Assembly (NCBI GenBank): GCA_031285685.1
Contig: JAITVS010000398.1
Span: 1 to 40,440, forward strand
DNA length: 40,440 nucleotides
Origin: Tannerella sp.
GTDB taxonomy: Bacteria > Bacteroidota > Bacteroidia > Bacteroidales > Tannerellaceae
Direction: 5' to 3'
Shown here: piece by piece, positions 35,607 through 40,440 of the stretch
Numbering within the stretch: position 1 is the stretch's first letter
Layout of the letters: the number at the start of each line of letters is the position of its first letter
Made by a program: the position numbers and the translations under genes
Notes under the pieces: generated by a model
Told to the model about the DNA's origin: nothing
Databases searched by the model: none
The model's input: only the letters and a program-made list of their open reading frames with translations

Positions 35607-36572
35607 ATGGAAGATAATCTGGATAAATATATTTTAGGCCTTTCGTCTGATACGGAGAAACAGGAATTATTGAAAGAGTTGGATACGGATGAAGCTTTGC
35701 AGAGAAATTTTGCAGATAAGTTGAATACATTATCCCTTGTGATGATGCAGGAAAAAAAAGGAGACCGTGTCTATGCCAGTCGTAAGCTCAATGAGTTGAA
35801 GCAAAAAACGCGTAAAACACACTTTCGTAAGATCGCCGTTCAGCTTGTCAGATATGCTGCTGTTATGTTGTTGACTATCGGCATTTATTCGTTGTATCAG
35901 ATTTCTCAAAAAAATTCTTTAGCGGATGAATATGCCCTTTTTGAAGTCCCGAACGGACAACGCGCCCGGTTATTGTTGCCGGACGGATCTGCTGTTTGGT
36001 TAAATGCCGGAAGCCGGTTAAGATATCCGACGGACTTTTCGGCTGAAAACAGAAATGTCTGTCTGGATGGCGAAGCTTATTTCGAAGTAAAAGGAGATGA
36101 TAAAAATCCGTTTAAAGTAAAGACTTCATTGATCACCGTAAATGTTCTGGGAACGAAATTTAATGTAAAATCTTACGAAAATGAGTTGACTTATGTAACT
36201 TTAATGGAAGGGAGCGTAGAGTTGAATACGGAGGATAAATTGAACAAACTAACGCTAAGGCCGAATGAACAGGTCTCTATTTCTCAGGATGGAAGCATGA
36301 CTCTATTCAAAAAAAATGAGTTGAACGGAATCAATTCATGGACGACCGGTGAATTTTCTTATATAAATCAGCCACTGTATTCTATTGTTAGAGACCTGGA
36401 ACGTCAATATGATCTCAATATTACCATTCTTGATGATGAATTAGCGAACGATTTGTTTACCTCAAAATCAACTGAAAAAGAAAATGTCGTGCAAATACTG
36501 GAACGTCTCAGAGAAACCCGCGAACTGGACTATGAGATAGAAGAGAATAACATAAAAATTTTTAAACAATAA
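35607..36572 (+). CDS. FecR-family anti-sigma factor
   Basis: I start at ATG 35607 (321 residues), MEDNLDKYILGLSSDTEKQE; the TTG at 35592 is less likely. A cytoplasmic N-terminal part of about 70-80 residues would bind the sigma factor. One membrane helix follows (VRYAAVMLLTIGIYSLYQIS). The periplasmic FecR domain carries NGQRARLLLPDGSAVWLNAG, YPTDFSAENRNVCLDGEAYF and TSLITVNVLGTKFNVKSY. The C-terminus, about 255-321, matches the DUF4974 domain (INQPLYSIVRDLERQYDLNI), a STN-like fold that meets the N-terminal STN domain of SusC. Together with the sigma factor and the STN-SusC it forms an outer-membrane-to-nucleoid signalling chain. Confidence 0.92.
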   Translation: MEDNLDKYILGLSSDTEKQELLKELDTDEALQRNFADKLNTLSLVMMQEKKGDRVYASRKLNELKQKTRKTHFRKIAVQLVRYAAVMLLTIGIYSLYQISQKNSLADEYALFEVPNGQRARLLLPDGSAVWLNAGSRLRYPTDFSAENRNVCLDGEAYFEVKGDDKNPFKVKTSLITVNVLGTKFNVKSYENELTYVTLMEGSVELNTEDKLNKLTLRPNEQVSISQDGSMTLFKKNELNGINSWTTGEFSYINQPLYSIVRDLERQYDLNITILDDELANDLFTSKSTEKENVVQILERLRETRELDYEIEENNIKIFKQ

Positions 36573-36612
36573 ACAGGATGCCTATGGAATAAAAAAAGAA
36601 AAATTAAAAAAC

Positions 36613-36642
36613 GAACCGAAGATGCACCACCATCCCCGGTTC
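36613..36642 (+). promoter_or_regulatory. Hairpin in the FecR-SusC spacer
   Basis: GAACCG (36613-36618) pairs with CGGTTC (36637-36642) and, across a small symmetric internal loop, GATG (36621-36624) pairs with CATC (36631-36634), with CACCAC at the tip. No strong T-run follows. It lies about 64 bases before the SusC start and could shape transcript levels between the regulator genes and the abundant SusC mRNA. Confidence 0.45.
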
Positions 36643-36705
36643 TGATTTTGCGGGTAACGCATAAGTGATACTTAAATTTATTACAAACAAAACCTTTACA
36701 AAATT

Positions 36706-39700
36706 ATGACTTATTTCATGAAAAACAAATCATGGCATACGAAAAGTGTGTCATCGAGAAGAAAAAGCTTATCAATTATGAGATGTATCTGTATCTTTCT
36801 TCTATTGGGAACATTGCATTCTGTTGCAAATCGGGCCCATTCACAAACGGCAAAGTTATCTTTGTTATTAAGCAATGTAACAATACAGGAGGTATTGACC
36901 GAGATAGAAAATAAAAGCGGATTTCATTTTACTTATAACACGAAAAAGATTGATGCCAACCGTAAAGTGTCTGTCGATTTGGAAGACAAGACTGTCTCAG
37001 AGATCTTGAATGAACTGTTTTTAGGAAAAAATATAGGCTATACAATCGAAGATAAACATATTGTATTGTATAAAAAAGATGAATTGAATCCGGGAAACAA
37101 TCTTTTATCATTGCAGCAAAATAAAAAACAGATATCCGGAATTGTAACGGACGAGAATGGAGATATGATTATTGGGGCGAATGTAGTTGAAAAAGGTACT
37201 ACAAACGGAGTGATAACCGATGTGGATGGTCAGTTTACCTTGTCTGTTGCAGGCAATGGCATACTGGAAGTCTCTTATATCGGATATATCACTCAGAATG
37301 TGTCCGTTAGTAATCAGACAAGCATTGTTGTCGTATTGAAGGAAGATACCCAGATACTGGATGAAGTCGTTGTTGTCGGGTACGGTAGCCAGAGTAAGCG
37401 AAATGTAACCGGTTCTGTCGTTAAGGTTGATATGAAGAAAATGGAAAATCTACCGAATTCGAACGTGTCTCAGGCATTGAGGGGGCGGGTCGCCGGGGTT
37501 CAGTTTACCGATAATGGCCGTCCGGGACAGGAGGGTACGATTTTGATCCGTGGACAAAGATCTATTAAAGCCAGTAATAATCCGCTGATAATTGTGGACG
37601 GTATGTTTTTTAACGGTTCATTTTCCGAAATCAATGCAAACGATGTTGAAAGCATGGAAATATTGAAGGATGCCAGTGCTTCTGCAATTTATGGATCGCG
37701 GGCAGCAAATGGCGTTATCCTGGTTACCACCCGGAAGGGGCAGACCGAAAAACCGACAATCCGTTTTAATACGTATGCAGGCGTTTCGGATTGGAGTAAT
37801 GAGATGAAATTATTATCGCCGGAACGTTATCTGGAAAGAAGGCTCGACTATCGGAAAAAAGTTGGCCTTGAATCGGATCCGGCTAAAGTCGCTGAATATT
37901 TGTCGGATTCGGAAAGGGCAAACTATCTGGCCGGGAAAACAATTGACGGGTGGGATATTGCATCTCAAACCGGCGTGGTGCAGTCGTACGACTTAAGTGT
38001 TTCAGGGATGACCGAGCGGATTAATTATTTTGTTTCGGGCGCGTTGACAAAAGAAAAAGGTATCATATACAATGATAAGGCGGATCGGTTATCTTTCCGG
38101 ATGAATGTGGATACTAAAATAACCGATTGGCTGAAGGTTGGTGTAACTTCCCAATTCTCGCACAGAGACTTGTCAGGTGTCGTTGCTTCGGTTTTAAATG
38201 CATATTATCTGAGTCCTTTTGGGACCATTTATAAAGACGATGGTTCGTCAAAGCCTACCTCCCGGCCGACATCCGATAGCAATGCGTACGCAATGAACCC
38301 GTTATTTGATCCGATGACACGAAAAAATGAAACGATCCGGCAAAATCTTTTTGCGAATGTTTACGCCTTGGTAGATATACCGTTTATTGAAGGATTAAGC
38401 TATCGGTTTAATTTATCTCCGAATTTACGATGGTATCATAAATATGATGCGATCCCGGAATATAAAGATGAAAATATAGCTCAGATTGCAAGTGCAAGTA
38501 AATATGACCAGAAGAGCTATGACTGGTCGATGGAAAATATTGTGAACTATGATCGTTATTTTGGTAAAAATCATCGTGTCCATGCGACGTTGATGTATGG
38601 AAGAAGCCATCGTGAAACAGAAAACACTACTGCGAAAGGTTCTAATTTTGTGAATGATGTGCTGGGCTGGAACAATCTGGCATTAGCCAGTGTACAGGAA
38701 GCTAAGTCCGATGCCAGTGAATTGGAAGAGATATCTTCTATGTTTCGTTTGAACTATACATTTATGAACCGGTATCTTCTTGCGCTGACAGCTCGTCGCG
38801 ATGGGTGTTCCGTGTTCGGGGATAATAACAAATATGCGACATTTCCTTCTGTCGCGCTTGCATGGATTGCTTCGGATGAGAGCTTTTTTAAAAACGTCAA
38901 GCCTATTGACATGTTAAAACTGAGGCTTTCTTACGGAAAAGTCGGTAATCAGGCGATCGATTCCTATTCCTCGCTAAGTAAGACGGATAATGTACAATAC
39001 GTTTTTGGTGATGGAAGCTCTACATATATAGGGATATATCCGTCTTCCATGGCGAATTCTTCATTGAAGTGGGAAACAACCAAATCGATGAATTTAGCTG
39101 TTGATTTTCTTTTGTTGGAGGGACGTGTCGGAGGTACGATCGAATATTATAATATGGATACGGAAGATTTGCTGTTAAGTAGGGCTATACCGACTATGAC
39201 AGGTTTTACAAGCGTGATGTCCAATATCGGTGCAACAAATAACAAAGGAATAGAAATAACTCTTAATGCGGTGAATGTCAGAAGTGGAAAATTCGAATGG
39301 AATACGGATATTACATTTTCAACTAATAAAAATAAAATTGTCCACTTATACCGGAGTGATCTGGATGGAGACGGCAGAGAAGATGATGATATCGGAAATA
39401 AATGGTTTATCGGTCAGCCCGTCTCTGTTAATTATGATTATGAAGTCTCTGGAGTGTGGCAGGTTGGAGATGATATACCGGACAGTTTTAAGGCGGGAGA
39501 TTATAAGATTGTAGACCAGAATGACGATGGGGTAATCAATTCCGAAGACAGGGTCGTTCTTTCTCAGAGAGAGCCAAAATACCGGTGGGGGTTGACAAAT
39601 ACATTTCGTTATGGCAACTGGTCATTGTCGGTTTTCCTGAATTCGTTACTGGGTTGGGAAAGTGATTTCAGTCTTTTGGGTATGATGGGTAGTTCACGGC

Positions 39701-40047
39701 CACAGCCTAATTTTCCAGAGAGGGCCATGGGTGGAATCGACGCAGGCTGGTGGACGGAAGAAAACCGGTCAAACTCACGACCGGCTTTAACTTATCTGAA
39801 TGCATTGGGACATGGTTTTTACGAGAACCGGAATTTTGTCCGTATACAAGACGTGTCTCTTTCTTATGAGTTTCCGAAAATATTGATTTCAAAATGGAAA
39901 ATAGGCTCGTTGAAAGCTTATGTCAGCGCTAAAAATCTGTATACCTTTACTGATTATGTGGGTTTTGATCCTGAAAATGCTGCGGAAAGTTCATTGAGCT
40001 ACCCAATGCCTCGTTCCGTTGTAGGAGGGATAAATATTAGTTTTTAA
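36706..40047 (+). CDS. SusC/RagA-family TonB-linked outer-membrane protein with STN signalling domain
   Basis: The 1,113-residue protein transports a bound nutrient across the outer membrane using TonB energy. After a long signal region (about 1-45) comes a STN domain (about 48-120: LSLLLSNVTIQEVLTEIENK, DKTVSEILNELFLG), the part that signals to a FecR partner. Residues about 140-222 are the carboxypeptidase-regulatory-like domain (ISGIVTDENGDMIIGANVVE). A TonB-box-like DEVVVVGYG segment precedes the plug (about 225-345) with LRGRVAGVQFTDNG, IILVDG-type and ILKDASASAIYGSRAANGVI motifs. The rest is a 22-strand barrel ending in GGINISF. A second ATG at 36718 is possible. SusD follows after 23 bases. 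The substrate is unknown. Confidence 0.95.
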   Translation: MTYFMKNKSWHTKSVSSRRKSLSIMRCICIFLLLGTLHSVANRAHSQTAKLSLLLSNVTIQEVLTEIENKSGFHFTYNTKKIDANRKVSVDLEDKTVSEILNELFLGKNIGYTIEDKHIVLYKKDELNPGNNLLSLQQNKKQISGIVTDENGDMIIGANVVEKGTTNGVITDVDGQFTLSVAGNGILEVSYIGYITQNVSVSNQTSIVVVLKEDTQILDEVVVVGYGSQSKRNVTGSVVKVDMKKMENLPNSNVSQALRGRVAGVQFTDNGRPGQEGTILIRGQRSIKASNNPLIIVDGMFFNGSFSEINANDVESMEILKDASASAIYGSRAANGVILVTTRKGQTEKPTIRFNTYAGVSDWSNEMKLLSPERYLERRLDYRKKVGLESDPAKVAEYLSDSERANYLAGKTIDGWDIASQTGVVQSYDLSVSGMTERINYFVSGALTKEKGIIYNDKADRLSFRMNVDTKITDWLKVGVTSQFSHRDLSGVVASVLNAYYLSPFGTIYKDDGSSKPTSRPTSDSNAYAMNPLFDPMTRKNETIRQNLFANVYALVDIPFIEGLSYRFNLSPNLRWYHKYDAIPEYKDENIAQIASASKYDQKSYDWSMENIVNYDRYFGKNHRVHATLMYGRSHRETENTTAKGSNFVNDVLGWNNLALASVQEAKSDASELEEISSMFRLNYTFMNRYLLALTARRDGCSVFGDNNKYATFPSVALAWIASDESFFKNVKPIDMLKLRLSYGKVGNQAIDSYSSLSKTDNVQYVFGDGSSTYIGIYPSSMANSSLKWETTKSMNLAVDFLLLEGRVGGTIEYYNMDTEDLLLSRAIPTMTGFTSVMSNIGATNNKGIEITLNAVNVRSGKFEWNTDITFSTNKNKIVHLYRSDLDGDGREDDDIGNKWFIGQPVSVNYDYEVSGVWQVGDDIPDSFKAGDYKIVDQNDDGVINSEDRVVLSQREPKYRWGLTNTFRYGNWSLSVFLNSLLGWESDFSLLGMMGSSRPQPNFPERAMGGIDAGWWTEENRSNSRPALTYLNALGHGFYENRNFVRIQDVSLSYEFPKILISKWKIGSLKAYVSAKNLYTFTDYVGFDPENAAESSLSYPMPRSVVGGINISF

Positions 40048-40070
40048 TCAATTAAAAAATAGAAAAGATT

Positions 40071-40440
40071 ATGAAGAACATATTTGTATATGTAAGAATG
40101 AATATAATTCTTTTGTTATACATGGGAACGATGTTTTCCTGTAATGATGATATTCTGAATGAAGTTCCGAAAAGCTTCTTTAATCCGGAAGTCATATTGA
40201 CGAATAAAGCCGGATTTGAAACCAGCCTGACTGCTATTCATGCGAGGCTAAGAAATGCTTACTTTGTGACCAATGATAATACGACGAATTCCTTTATTTT
40301 ATTTCATGAAGGAACAGACATAAGCATGAATAAGGATGCGCTATACAATGATTATCCGCAAACGGTAACGCCAACAATGCCTCAGGCTGCATACATTTGG
40401 AACCTGGCTTATGTGACTATTTTGCCGACAGCAAACATGA
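40071..40440 (+). CDS. SusD/RagB-family nutrient-binding lipoprotein (N-terminal part, cut by window edge)
   Basis: An open frame from ATG 40071 to the window edge encodes the first 123 residues. A hydrophobic signal ends in the lipobox GTMFSC with Cys24, followed by NDDILNEVPKSFF, the usual SusD start. The TNKAGFETSLTAIHARLRNA segment fits the first TPR-like helices. It would cap the SusC barrel and bind the substrate at the cell surface. No stop is reached, so length and binding residues cannot be judged. Confidence 0.9.
   Translation, partial: MKNIFVYVRMNIILLLYMGTMFSCNDDILNEVPKSFFNPEVILTNKAGFETSLTAIHARLRNAYFVTNDNTTNSFILFHEGTDISMNKDALYNDYPQTVTPTMPQAAYIWNLAYVTILPTANM

Noticed and set aside
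1-40440. CRISPR arrays, tRNA genes, insertion sequences or prophage genes
   Set aside because: No spaced direct repeats, cloverleaf-like sequences, transposase or integrase motifs were seen on either strand.

Overview
The window is chromosomal DNA from a Bacteroidales bacterium, probably Parabacteroides/Tannerella/Dysgonomonas-like. I infer this from a SusC/SusD pair behind an ECF sigma factor and FecR anti-sigma factor, a STN-domain SusC, class 1B PyrK-PyrD, a DUF5686 protein with a carboxypeptidase-regulatory domain, and many promoters of the Bacteroidetes type (TTTG, about 19-21 bases, TAnnTTTG). No tRNA, rRNA, CRISPR array, integrase or transposase was seen. Most of the window is ordinary core genome; accessory character is limited to parts of 9.4-14.5 kb and the right end.

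Layout. 1-6.2 kb (minus strand): an operon for a lipoate-dependent 2-oxo-acid dehydrogenase complex in the order E2, E3, fused E1 alpha-beta, then a PHP-domain protein cut by the window edge. A GntR/HutC regulator diverges from it (6.4-7.1 kb), and the shared spacer holds TATACAAGT-type inverted repeats, one of which lies between the -33 and -7 elements of the operon. 7.2-9.4 kb: a small SHOCT/DUF4870 membrane protein, then pyrK-pyrD (overlapping) of pyrimidine synthesis. 9.4-14.5 kb: a secreted two-part leucine-rich-repeat protein with EF-hand loops, a lipoprotein alpha/beta hydrolase, an MgtC-family membrane protein, then a thioredoxin-fold protein without the redox cysteines behind a leader of three hairpins. 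14.7-16.2 kb: a CPA1 cation/proton antiporter. 16.3-17.2 kb (minus): a sugar-nucleotidyltransferase-like protein. 17.4-24.8 kb (plus): a DUF5686 outer-membrane protein, a START-like protein, an LptF/LptG-type permease, ribBA and an aspartate-type aminotransferase.

24.9-28.5 kb (minus): a secreted endonuclease/exonuclease/phosphatase-family protein, tsf, rpsB, rpsI and rplM, the last with a canonical promoter and a hairpin-bearing leader. 28.9-30.4 kb: a secreted M81/MlrC-type metallopeptidase. 30.6-34.7 kb: dnaE and a thioredoxin. 34.9 kb to the end: ECF sigma, FecR, SusC and the start of SusD, a regulated glycan or nutrient uptake locus whose substrate genes lie outside the window.

The most striking observation is an in-frame TAG at codon 56 of dnaE, an otherwise intact essential replicative polymerase gene, in a window where TAG also ends at least two other genes. 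Next are the operator/promoter arrangement of the dehydrogenase operon with its unexplained PHP protein, and the structured leader in front of the cysteine-less thioredoxin-like protein. I did not find a clearly new multi-gene defence or mobile system.
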